Below, one piece after another: positions 28,862-37,520 of a stretch of 51,016 bases of DNA. The notes under the pieces are model-generated. The model was given only the letters and a program-made list of their open reading frames with translations, ran no database searches and had not been told where the DNA came from. The DNA lies in assembly GCA_903876715.1 (NCBI GenBank), contig CAIRBF010000015.1, positions 1 through 51,016 on the forward strand. The letters run 5' to 3'. The number at the start of each line of letters is the position of its first letter. The first letter of the stretch is position 1. The position numbers were made by a program, and so were the translations under genes. This DNA is from an uncultured beta proteobacterium (GTDB lineage: Bacteria; Pseudomonadota; Gammaproteobacteria; Burkholderiales; Burkholderiaceae_C).

Positions 28862-31800
28862 ATGCGCGCGCTCCAAGCCTCGTACCTGCGGCTGACCCTC
28901 TGCACGCTGGCGGCGCTCGCCGCACCGGCCTTCGCCGCGCGCATCGCCGGGGTCAGCTTGCAGGGCGAGGTCGGCCAGGCCGCGCAGTTGCGCGTCGGGT
29001 TCGACGCGCCGGTCGCGCGCCTGGGTGCGGCCACCTCCCTCGCGCCCGTCCGACTGGACTGCGCCGGCGGCGCCCTGGCCGCTGACGGGCGCTGGGCCGA
29101 CGAGCGCACGTGGATCGTCGATTTCCGCGCGCCCCCACCCCCAGGGCTGCGCTGCGAGGTGCGCGCCGTCGAGGGCTGGCAGGGCCTGGACGGGCCGCTG
29201 CAAGGCCAGCGCGTCTTCGCCTTCTCCACCGGCGGTCCTGCCGTGGCTCAGATGCAGCCCTGGCCTGGGGAGTCGGTCGAGGAAGACCAGCACTTCGTGC
29301 TCCAACTCAACGGGCCGGTGTCCGACGCGCAGGCCATGGCGCGCGCGCACTGCGAACTCGATGGCGTGGGAGAGCGCGTGCCCGTGCGCATCGTCGGCGG
29401 TGCGGCGCGCGAGACGCTGCTGCGCGCGCAGGGCCTGCAGCGCGAGGCTGCGCGCACGGTCGTGCTCGCCTGCGCCCGACCGCTGCCCAACGAGGCCCGG
29501 CTGCGGCTCGTGTGGAACAGCGCGCTTGACCTGCCCAGCAGCGCCACCGCGCCGTCCCCCGCCCGCCTGCAGCGCTTCGACTACCGCGTCAGGCCCGCGT
29601 TCACGGCCGAGTTCAGCTGCGAGCGCGAGCGCGCTCAATCGCCGTGCATGCCACTGCGCCCGCTGGTGGTGGCCTTCTCCACACGCGTGCCGCGCGCGCA
29701 GGCAGCGGCGGTGCGCCTGGAGCCGCTGGGGCCGGCCGGGGCGGCCAAGACACCCGCAGGCGCTGCCCTCGCCCCGGTCTTCGACAAGGACGACCGCTCG
29801 ACCGAAGTCGAGCAGGTGCGCTTTGCTGCGCCGCTGCCGGAACTCACACGCTACCGGGTCGTGCTGCCGCCGGACCTGCGCGACGCGAGCGGGCGCCCGC
29901 TCGCCAACGCGCGCAGCTTCCCGCTCGAGGTGGCCACCGCACAGGCGCCGCCTCTGGCGAAGTTCGCCGCCGCGCCTTTCGGCGTCGTCGAGTGGGACGG
30001 GCAGGCCGCCGTGCCGGTCACGCTGCGCCGCGTCCAGGCCGACCTCGGCCCCGGCGCGGCCGGCGGCCAGGTACGCATTCGCCGCGTCGACGGCGAAGCC
30101 GAAGTGCTGCGCTGGTTTCACCGCCTGCAGCGCCACCACGAGACACAGCTGAGCGCGCGCGACCTCGGTCGCCCCCAGGCCGAGTGGCAGGTCTGGCAGG
30201 AGAGCACCGACGCCCAGGGCCGCAAGCAGCGCCAACGCGTCGAGCGCATGATCGCCACGCGTGAGGTCTCGCTGCTGGCCACGGATGCGCAGGCGCGGCG
30301 TCTGGCCCTGCCACCGCCCGCGGCCAGCGACGCGCGCGCGGCGGAGGTCGTCGGCATCCCGATTTCCGAGCCCGGCTTCCACGTGATCGAGATCGAGTCG
30401 CGCCGGCTCGGGCAGGCCCTGCTCGCGCAGGCGGCGCCGATGTACGTGCGCACCGGCGTGCTCGTCACCAACCTGGGCGTGCACTTCAAGCACGGCCGCG
30501 ACGGCAGCGCAGTCTGGGTGACGACGCTGGACCGCGCCCGCCCCGTGGGCGGCGCCGAGGTGGCCGTGCACGACTGCGCCGGCACCCGGCTGTGGCAGGG
30601 GCGCACCGACGCCCAGGGGCTGGCGCGCGTCGACGCCACCCTGTCAGCGCGCACCAGCACCTGCGCCGGCGAGGACGGCCTGTTCGTGACCGCACGCCAG
30701 CGCGACGCCCAGGGCCACAACGACATGGCCTTCGTCTTCAGCGGCTGGATGCGCGGGATCGAGCCCTGGCGCTTTGCCGTGCCGGCCAGTCCCCCGGCCT
30801 GGGCCCCACCCGAACCCGAGGCGCGCGTGCACACCGTCTTCGACCGCACGCTGCTGCGCGCCGGCGAGACGGTGTCGATGAAGCACTTCCTGCGCCTGCA
30901 GACGAGCGCCGGTTTCGCGCTGCCCGAGCGGGCGCGCCTGCCGACGCGGCTGAAGATCACCCACGTCGGCAGCGGCGACGAGCACGAACAGCCGCTGGAT
31001 TGGCCCGTTACGCGCAGCGCGGTGTCGAGCTGGACCATCCCGGCCGGGGCCCGGCTCGGCGCCTGGCGGGTCGAGCTGGAGCGCCCCGGCGCCGGGCCGC
31101 AGGAGCCGGCGCGCACCTGGCCCGCCGGCGAGTTCCGGGTCGAGGAATTCCGCGTACCGCTGGTCGACGCCCGCCTGAGCGGCCCGCGCGCGGCGGTCGT
31201 CGCGCCGCGCGAACTGGCGCTGGACGCCCAGTTTCGCCACCTGAACGGCGGCGGCGTCGCGCAGGCACCGCTGCGCGCCACCGCCCTGCTGCGCCCGCGC
31301 GTGCCACGCTTCGCCGGCCACGAGGACTTCTCCTTTCTGCCGCCGCGCGACACGCAGCCGCGGCGCGACGCCGCCGCAGAGGACGAAGAAGTCCCTGCCG
31401 CCGCCGGGCGTCTCGTCGCCGACCGCCTGCGGGCGCAGACCAGCCGCGAAGGCGCGGCGCGCATCGTGCTGAAGGACCTGCCGGCGCTGGACGGTCCCGG
31501 AGAGATCGTCACCGAACTCAGCTTCACCGACCCCAATGGCGAGATCCAGACCGTGGCGGCCACGACCCCTGTCTGGCCCGCCGCGGTGGTCGCCGGCATC
31601 CAGGCGCAGAAGTGGGTGGCCAGCCGCGGGCGGGCCCAGTTCACCGCGCTCGCGCTCGACACCGAGGGCCGCCCCCTGCCCGGACAGGCGCTCGAGGTGC
31701 GAGGCTTGCTGCGCCAGGACATCAGCACGCGCAAGCGCCTGGTCGGCGGGTTCTACGCCTGGGAGAACCACGTCGAGCGGCGCGAGCTCGGCGTGTTGTG

Positions 31801-34800
31801 CCGCGGCCGTGCCGATGCACGCGGCCGCCTCGACTGCGACGCTGCGCTCGACACCGCTGGCCAGGTCGAGCTGATCGCGAGCGCGCAGGACAAGTCCGGT
31901 CATCGCAGCGAAGCCGCGGCCAGCCTGTGGATCACCGGCGCGGGAGAGCTGTGGTTCGCGCAGGACGACGATGACCGCATCGAGCTGCTGCCCGAGAAGA
32001 AGCGCTACCAGCCCGGCGAGACCGCGCGGCTGCAGGTGCGCATGCCCTTCCGCCAGGCCACGGCGCTGGTGGCCATCGAGCGCGAGGGCGTGATCCGCAC
32101 CCAGGTCGTGCGCCTGCGCGGCAGCGACCCGGTCGTCGAGGTCCCGATCGAGGCCGGCTGGGCGCCCAACGTCTATGTGAGCGTGCTCGCGGTGCGTGGC
32201 CGCCTGCGCGACATGTCGTGGCGCAATGCCTTCGGCTTCGACGCCAGCGAGCCGCTGGAATGGCTGCGCAGCCTCTGGCACGACCGGCGCGACTACCGCC
32301 CGCCTACCGCGATGGTCGACCTCGCCAAGCCGGCCTTCAAGCTCGGCGTGGCGGCGCTCGAAGTCGGCACTGCGCAGCACGAGCTGCAGGTCAGCGTGCA
32401 GCCCGACAAGCCGCGCTACGCCGTGCGCGAGACCGCCCAGGTGCGCGTGCGCGTCACCCACGCCGGTCAGCCCGCGCGCGGTGCCGAGGTTGCCTTCGCC
32501 GCCGTCGACGAGGGCCTGCTCGCGCTGAGGCCCAACGACTCCTGGGACCTGCTGCAGGCCATGATGCAACCGCGCGACTGGGGCGTGGCCACGAGCACGG
32601 CGCAAAGCGAGATCATCGGGCGCCGCCACCACGGCCGCAAGGCCGTGCCGGCCGGCGGCGGAGGAGGACGCAGCGACGCGCGCGAGCTCTTCGACACCTT
32701 GCTGCTGTGGCAGCCGCGCGTGCGCCTGGACGAACGCGGTGAGGCTCTGGTCGAAGTTCCTTTGAACGACGCGCTGACCTCCTTCCGCCTGGTGGCCGTG
32801 GCCGACGCGGTGGAGCCTCAGAAGTCCGGGCGTACCTCGACGCCGCAGCGCTTCGGCACCGGCAGCGCGAGCATCCGCGTGGCCCAGGACCTGCAGCTCA
32901 TCGCCGGCCTGCCCCCGGCTGTGCGCGAGGGCGACCGCTTCGAGGCCCTGCTGACGCTGCGCAACACGACCGAGCGCGTGATGACCGTGCGCGCCACGCT
33001 CACTGGCCAGGCGCTGGACGCCAGCGGCCGGGCGCAGGCATTGCCGGTCCTGGCGCCACGCGAGCAGCGCATCGAGCCCGGCGCCTCGGCCGAGCTGCGC
33101 TGGCCGGTGGAGGTGCCGGGCCGCGCCACGCGCCTGAGCTGGGAGGCCGCCGCCGAGGAGTTGCCCGCCACAGCCCTGGACCGCCCGGTCACGACCCCGG
33201 ACCGCCCAGCCACCACCGCGCAGCGCTCTGCCACCCCTGCGGAACGCCCTGCCCCACCCGCAACCGCCCCACGCACCGCGGTACTGGCGCGAGACCGGCT
33301 CAAGGTGGGGCAGGAAGTCGGGCCGACCGTGCCTATCCGCACGCTGCAGGCCACACTGCGGCAACTCGACGGCACGCTCACTTGGCCGGTGCAGGTGCCG
33401 GACGGCGCGCTGCGCACCCAGGGCGTGGCCGACGGCGGCCTCGCGCTGACGCTGCAGCCGCGCCTGGGGCGCCAGCTCCCCGGCCTGCGCCGCTGGTTCG
33501 AGACCTACCCCTACACCTGCCTCGAGCAGCAGGCCTCGCGCGCCGTGGGGCTGGGCGATGCCAAGCTCTGGGCCGCCGTGGTGAACCAACTGCCCGCGCA
33601 CCTGGACGCTGACGGCCTGGCCACCTGGTTCCCGCCCCGCCCCGACGAAGCGGCGCGCGGCAGCGACCGCCTCACCGCCTACCTGCTGACGCTGGCCGAT
33701 GAGGCCGGCCTGGCCTGGCCACAGGCGCTGCGCGAGCGCATGCTCGACGGCCTGACCGCCTTCGTCGAAGGCCGCCTCGAGCGCGACACCTGGTCGCCCC
33801 GGCCCGACCTGGACGCGCGCCGGCTGGCCGCGATCGAGGCTCTGGCCCGCCATGGCCGCGCCCGGCCGCGCATGCTCGACACCCTGGCCACGGCACCGGC
33901 GCAGTGGACGACGGCCTCGCTGCTTGACGCCTGGTCGCTGCTGAAGCGGCTGCAGGGCGTGCCCGAGCGCGAGCCGCGCCTGCAGGAGGTGCAGCGCCTG
34001 CTGCGCGCCCGCCTGGCCGGCTCGCCGGCCGCGCTGCGGCTGCAGGCCGGCGACGAGGCCTGGTGGTGGCTGATGGACAGCGCCGACGCCAACGCCGCGC
34101 GCCTGCTGCTGGCCGCCGCCGACGAGCCCGCCTGGCGCGAGGACGCGCCGCGCCTGCTGGCCGGGCACCTGGAGCGCCAGCAGCGCGGCGCCTGGTCCAC
34201 GACCACGGCCAACGCCTGGAGCGCGCTCGCGCTGGAGCGCTTCAGCGCCCGCTTCGAGACGGTAGCGGTGCGCGGCCGCACGGCGGCGACGCTGGCCCCC
34301 GGGGTCGCCAAGACCCTCATGCCGAACCCCTTGGACGCCGCGACCGCGGGGGCGACTCCCGGGGTCGCCACGACCCCGGGGACGACTGCCGGGGGCGGCT
34401 CGGCCAACCCGCCGGCCGCCACCGTCGGCCCGTCGGCCACCGCGCCGACTTCCGGAGGCCGTACGGCGGCTGCGCTGGACTGGTCGAGCCAGCCCGATGG
34501 CGCCACGGTCACCCTGCCCTGGCCGGCCGACGCCGCCACGCTGCGATTGGCGCACGAGGGCCCGGGCCGCCCCTGGGTGCTGCTGCAGGCGCGCGCCGCC
34601 GTGCCGCTGAAGACGCCGCTGCGGGCCGGCTACGCCGTCACGCGCAACCTCGTCGCGGTGCAGCGCCAAGACCCGGCGCGTTGGACGCGCGGCGACATCG
34701 TGCGCGTGCGGCTGGAGATCGAGGCCGCGAGCGACCGCAACTGGGTCGTCGTCGACGACCCGGTGCCCGCCGGCGCCACGGTGCTCGGCACGGGACTGGC

Positions 34801-35050
34801 GCGCGACAGCGCGCTGGCCACGCGCGGTGAGCGCCGGGCCGGCAGCGCCTGGCCGGCTTTCGAGGAGCGCGCCACCACGGCCTTCCGCAGCTACTTCGAG
34901 TTCATGCCGCGCGGCCGGCACGTGGTCGAGTACACGCTGCGCCTGAACCACGCCGGCCGTTTCGGCCTGCCGCCCACGCGCGTGGAGGCCATGTACGCGC
35001 CGGAGATGCAGGGCGAGCAGCCGAACGCGATCTGGGAGGTGGCGCCGTGA
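28862..35050 (+). CDS. Bacterial alpha-2-macroglobulin (YfhM-like) with thioester motif
   Basis: A 2062-residue periplasmic protein thought to trap proteases that breach the outer membrane. Residues 1-25 are a signal peptide ending APAFA; there is no lipobox cysteine, unlike E. coli YfhM. Macroglobulin domains fill residues 30-1430, and the thioester motif is CLEQ at Cys1553 in YPYTCLEQQASRAVG, so it belongs to the reactive-thioester class. The thioester helical domain and a receptor-binding-like beta domain (AGYAVTRNLVAVQ onward) follow. Two low-complexity stretches interrupt it: Pro/Thr-rich about 1436-1474 and Gly/Ala/Thr-rich about 1813-1870. It sits directly upstream of pbpC, the classical defence-and-repair pairing. 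Confidence 0.93.
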   Translation: MRALQASYLRLTLCTLAALAAPAFAARIAGVSLQGEVGQAAQLRVGFDAPVARLGAATSLAPVRLDCAGGALAADGRWADERTWIVDFRAPPPPGLRCEVRAVEGWQGLDGPLQGQRVFAFSTGGPAVAQMQPWPGESVEEDQHFVLQLNGPVSDAQAMARAHCELDGVGERVPVRIVGGAARETLLRAQGLQREAARTVVLACARPLPNEARLRLVWNSALDLPSSATAPSPARLQRFDYRVRPAFTAEFSCERERAQSPCMPLRPLVVAFSTRVPRAQAAAVRLEPLGPAGAAKTPAGAALAPVFDKDDRSTEVEQVRFAAPLPELTRYRVVLPPDLRDASGRPLANARSFPLEVATAQAPPLAKFAAAPFGVVEWDGQAAVPVTLRRVQADLGPGAAGGQVRIRRVDGEAEVLRWFHRLQRHHETQLSARDLGRPQAEWQVWQESTDAQGRKQRQRVERMIATREVSLLATDAQARRLALPPPAASDARAAEVVGIPISEPGFHVIEIESRRLGQALLAQAAPMYVRTGVLVTNLGVHFKHGRDGSAVWVTTLDRARPVGGAEVAVHDCAGTRLWQGRTDAQGLARVDATLSARTSTCAGEDGLFVTARQRDAQGHNDMAFVFSGWMRGIEPWRFAVPASPPAWAPPEPEARVHTVFDRTLLRAGETVSMKHFLRLQTSAGFALPERARLPTRLKITHVGSGDEHEQPLDWPVTRSAVSSWTIPAGARLGAWRVELERPGAGPQEPARTWPAGEFRVEEFRVPLVDARLSGPRAAVVAPRELALDAQFRHLNGGGVAQAPLRATALLRPRVPRFAGHEDFSFLPPRDTQPRRDAAAEDEEVPAAAGRLVADRLRAQTSREGAARIVLKDLPALDGPGEIVTELSFTDPNGEIQTVAATTPVWPAAVVAGIQAQKWVASRGRAQFTALALDTEGRPLPGQALEVRGLLRQDISTRKRLVGGFYAWENHVERRELGVLCRGRADARGRLDCDAALDTAGQVELIASAQDKSGHRSEAAASLWITGAGELWFAQDDDDRIELLPEKKRYQPGETARLQVRMPFRQATALVAIEREGVIRTQVVRLRGSDPVVEVPIEAGWAPNVYVSVLAVRGRLRDMSWRNAFGFDASEPLEWLRSLWHDRRDYRPPTAMVDLAKPAFKLGVAALEVGTAQHELQVSVQPDKPRYAVRETAQVRVRVTHAGQPARGAEVAFAAVDEGLLALRPNDSWDLLQAMMQPRDWGVATSTAQSEIIGRRHHGRKAVPAGGGGGRSDARELFDTLLLWQPRVRLDERGEALVEVPLNDALTSFRLVAVADAVEPQKSGRTSTPQRFGTGSASIRVAQDLQLIAGLPPAVREGDRFEALLTLRNTTERVMTVRATLTGQALDASGRAQALPVLAPREQRIEPGASAELRWPVEVPGRATRLSWEAAAEELPATALDRPVTTPDRPATTAQRSATPAERPAPPATAPRTAVLARDRLKVGQEVGPTVPIRTLQATLRQLDGTLTWPVQVPDGALRTQGVADGGLALTLQPRLGRQLPGLRRWFETYPYTCLEQQASRAVGLGDAKLWAAVVNQLPAHLDADGLATWFPPRPDEAARGSDRLTAYLLTLADEAGLAWPQALRERMLDGLTAFVEGRLERDTWSPRPDLDARRLAAIEALARHGRARPRMLDTLATAPAQWTTASLLDAWSLLKRLQGVPEREPRLQEVQRLLRARLAGSPAALRLQAGDEAWWWLMDSADANAARLLLAAADEPAWREDAPRLLAGHLERQQRGAWSTTTANAWSALALERFSARFETVAVRGRTAATLAPGVAKTLMPNPLDAATAGATPGVATTPGTTAGGGSANPPAATVGPSATAPTSGGRTAAALDWSSQPDGATVTLPWPADAATLRLAHEGPGRPWVLLQARAAVPLKTPLRAGYAVTRNLVAVQRQDPARWTRGDIVRVRLEIEAASDRNWVVVDDPVPAGATVLGTGLARDSALATRGERRAGSAWPAFEERATTAFRSYFEFMPRGRHVVEYTLRLNHAGRFGLPPTRVEAMYAPEMQGEQPNAIWEVAP

Positions 35051-35150
35051 GCGACAGCCCGGGGCCGGGTGGCGCCCGGGCTGGGCGCGGCGGGGTCAGC
35101 GAATACCTGGCACGGTCGGGCGCCGTGTCCACCACGCCTCGGGCCCGCGC

Positions 35151-37520
35151 ATGAGCCGGCGCACGCTGGCGCCCGCCCCACGCCCAGGCCGCACCCAGTG
35201 CGGCGGTGTCCGGATGCGCGCCGGCTCGGCCCCCGTGCGCCTCCTCATGGTCGCGCTCGCGCTGGGCGCCTGCGCCCTCCTCCCCGCCCAGGCCGGCGTG
35301 CCCGCATTCGCCGAGGTGCACGCCGCGCACCGTCCCTCGGACGTGACCGTGCTCGACCGCCACGGCGTGCCGGTGCAGACGCTGCGCACCGACCTGCGCG
35401 TGCGTCGCCTGGCCTGGGTGCCGCTGGAGGCGATGTCGCCGGTGCTGCTGCAGGCCGTGGTGCTCAGCGAGGACCGCCGCTTCTGGGAGCACAGCGGTGT
35501 CGACTGGGGCGCGGCGGCGCGCAGCGCCTTCGCCAACCTGTGGAACACGCGCACGCGCGGCGCCTCGACGCTGACGATGCAGCTCGCCGGTCTGGTCGAC
35601 GAGGACCTGGCGCGCCCGGCCGGCGGCCGCAGCGTGGGGCAGAAGCTCGGCCAGGTGGTGGTGGCGCGCGAGCTCGAATCGTCCTGGCGCAAGCACGAGA
35701 TCCTCGAGGCCTACCTGAACCTGGTGCCGCTGCGCGGCGAGATCGTCGGCATCGACGCGCTGGCGCAGACCCTCTTCGGCAAGCACCCGCGCGGCCTGGA
35801 CGCGCACGAGGCCGCGATCACCGCCGCCCTGGTGCGCGCGCCGCAGGCCGACGTGGAGACCGTGGGCCGCCGCGCCTGCGGCGTGCTGGAACTCATGAAG
35901 CGCGATTGCACCGGCGTGCGCGGCTTGGCGGCGCAGGCCCTGGCGCGGCGCGGCGGCATGCCGCTGGGCGAGCAGATCGCGCCGCACTTCGCGCGCCAGG
36001 TCGTCGGGCCCGATGCGCCGTCCCAGGTGCGCACGGCACTGGACGCCGGCGTGCAGCGCGTGGCGGTGCGCCTGCTGCGCGCGCAGCTGGCCGAGCTCTC
36101 GGGGCGGCACGTCGAGGACGGCGCTGTGGTCGTGCTCGACAACGCCAGCGGCGAGGTGCGGGCCTGGGTCGGCTCGGTCGGGGCCGGCTCCGCGGCGGCA
36201 GAGGTGGACGGCGTGCTCGCGCGCCGCCAGCCCGGCTCCACGATCAAGCCCTTCGTCTACGGCCTGGCCTTCGAGCGCCGCCTGCTGACACCGGCCAGCC
36301 TGCTGGACGACTCGCCCGCCCAGGTGCCCACCGGCAGCGGCGTGTACCGGCCGCAGAACTACGACCGCAGCTTCAAGGGCTGGGTCAGCGCCCGCACCGC
36401 ACTGGGCTCGAGCCTGAACGTGCCGGCCCTGCGCGCGAGCCTGATGCTGCCGCCCGACGCGCTGCACGAGCGCCTGAACGCGCTGGGCATGGCGCTGCCG
36501 CAGACCGGCGGCTGGTACGGGCACGCGCTCGCGCTCGGCAGCGGCGACGTCACGCTGCTGGCACTGACCAACGCCTACCGTACGCTGGCCCGCGGCGGGC
36601 TGCACTCGGCGCCGGTGCTGGTGGCGGGGGGAGGAGCCGCAGCAGTGGCGGGAGCAAGCTCGGGTTCGGGGTCCGGAGGCGGTTCGGGGTTGGGCTCGGA
36701 AGCGGGTTCGGGCTCGAGTTCGCGCTCGAGCATGAGTGCCGGGACCGGCCCCGACACGGTGGGCCCGCGCAGGAGCAACGGCAGGGGCAACGCCGGCGGA
36801 CCGACCAGCCGCGTCCTCGACCCCGCCGCCGCCTATCTCGTGGGTGACATCCTGGCCGACCCCTCGGCGCGCGCCCTGACCTTCGGCCTGGACAGCGCGC
36901 TGGCCACGCGCGGCTTCGCCGCCGTCAAGACCGGCACCAGCAAGGACATGCGCGACAACTGGTGCATCGGCTACACCGATCGCTACACCGTGGGCGTCTG
37001 GGTGGGCAACGCCAGCGGCGCGCCGATGCGCGCGGTCAGCGGCGTCAGCGGGGCGGCGCCGGTGTGGCAGGCGCTGGTGCGGCACTTGCACGCAGCCCAA
37101 CCCTCACGCGCGCCGGTCCCGCCCCCGGGCGTGCAGCGGGTGCGGCTGGACCGCGTCGGCGAGCGCGAGCCCGGCCGCGAGGAGCTCTTCATGGCCGGCA
37201 CCGCCCCCACGCCCGGCCGCCCCGGGGCGGGCGCCATCGTGGCCCCCGCCACGGCCCGGCCGGTGGGCATCAGCAGCCCCGCCGACGGCAGCGTCTACGC
37301 CCTCGACCCCGACCTGCCCCCGCAGGCCCAGCGCATCCGCTTCGAGGGCGAGCCCGGCACCTGGGTGCTGGGCGGCCGCCGCCTCGGCCAGGGCGCCACC
37401 CTGCGCTGGACCCCGCAGCCAGGCCGCCACGAGCTGAAACTGCTCGACGCCCGCGGGCGCATGCTGCAGGCGGTGCGCTTCGAGGTCCGGGCGGCGGGAC
37501 CTCACCCAAACCACCCCTGA
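35151..37520 (+). CDS. pbpC: Penicillin-binding protein 1C (bifunctional peptidoglycan synthase)
   Basis: A 789-residue inner-membrane enzyme. After an N-terminal hydrophobic segment (about residues 29-50) comes the GT51 glycosyltransferase with catalytic Glu107 in LSEDRRFWEHSGVDW and TRGASTLTMQLA. The transpeptidase has SxxK at Ser363 (PGSTIKPF), SSLN and KTGTS, and the C-terminal BiPBP_C domain ends the protein. A Ser/Gly-rich stretch (about residues 497-540) splits the transpeptidase between the SxN and KTG motifs. ATG 35151 is used; Met22 at 35214 is a possible alternative. It follows the alpha-2-macroglobulin by 100 bases and its last 19 bases overlap the end of convergent imuB. Confidence 0.93.
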   Translation: MSRRTLAPAPRPGRTQCGGVRMRAGSAPVRLLMVALALGACALLPAQAGVPAFAEVHAAHRPSDVTVLDRHGVPVQTLRTDLRVRRLAWVPLEAMSPVLLQAVVLSEDRRFWEHSGVDWGAAARSAFANLWNTRTRGASTLTMQLAGLVDEDLARPAGGRSVGQKLGQVVVARELESSWRKHEILEAYLNLVPLRGEIVGIDALAQTLFGKHPRGLDAHEAAITAALVRAPQADVETVGRRACGVLELMKRDCTGVRGLAAQALARRGGMPLGEQIAPHFARQVVGPDAPSQVRTALDAGVQRVAVRLLRAQLAELSGRHVEDGAVVVLDNASGEVRAWVGSVGAGSAAAEVDGVLARRQPGSTIKPFVYGLAFERRLLTPASLLDDSPAQVPTGSGVYRPQNYDRSFKGWVSARTALGSSLNVPALRASLMLPPDALHERLNALGMALPQTGGWYGHALALGSGDVTLLALTNAYRTLARGGLHSAPVLVAGGGAAAVAGASSGSGSGGGSGLGSEAGSGSSSRSSMSAGTGPDTVGPRRSNGRGNAGGPTSRVLDPAAAYLVGDILADPSARALTFGLDSALATRGFAAVKTGTSKDMRDNWCIGYTDRYTVGVWVGNASGAPMRAVSGVSGAAPVWQALVRHLHAAQPSRAPVPPPGVQRVRLDRVGEREPGREELFMAGTAPTPGRPGAGAIVAPATARPVGISSPADGSVYALDPDLPPQAQRIRFEGEPGTWVLGGRRLGQGATLRWTPQPGRHELKLLDARGRMLQAVRFEVRAAGPHPNHP

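Noticed and set aside
30644-34951. Open frame of 1435 codons on the minus strand inside the alpha-2-macroglobulin gene
   Set aside because: It is antisense to a gene with clear homology; long opposing frames are common in high-GC DNA and the product has no recognisable domain.
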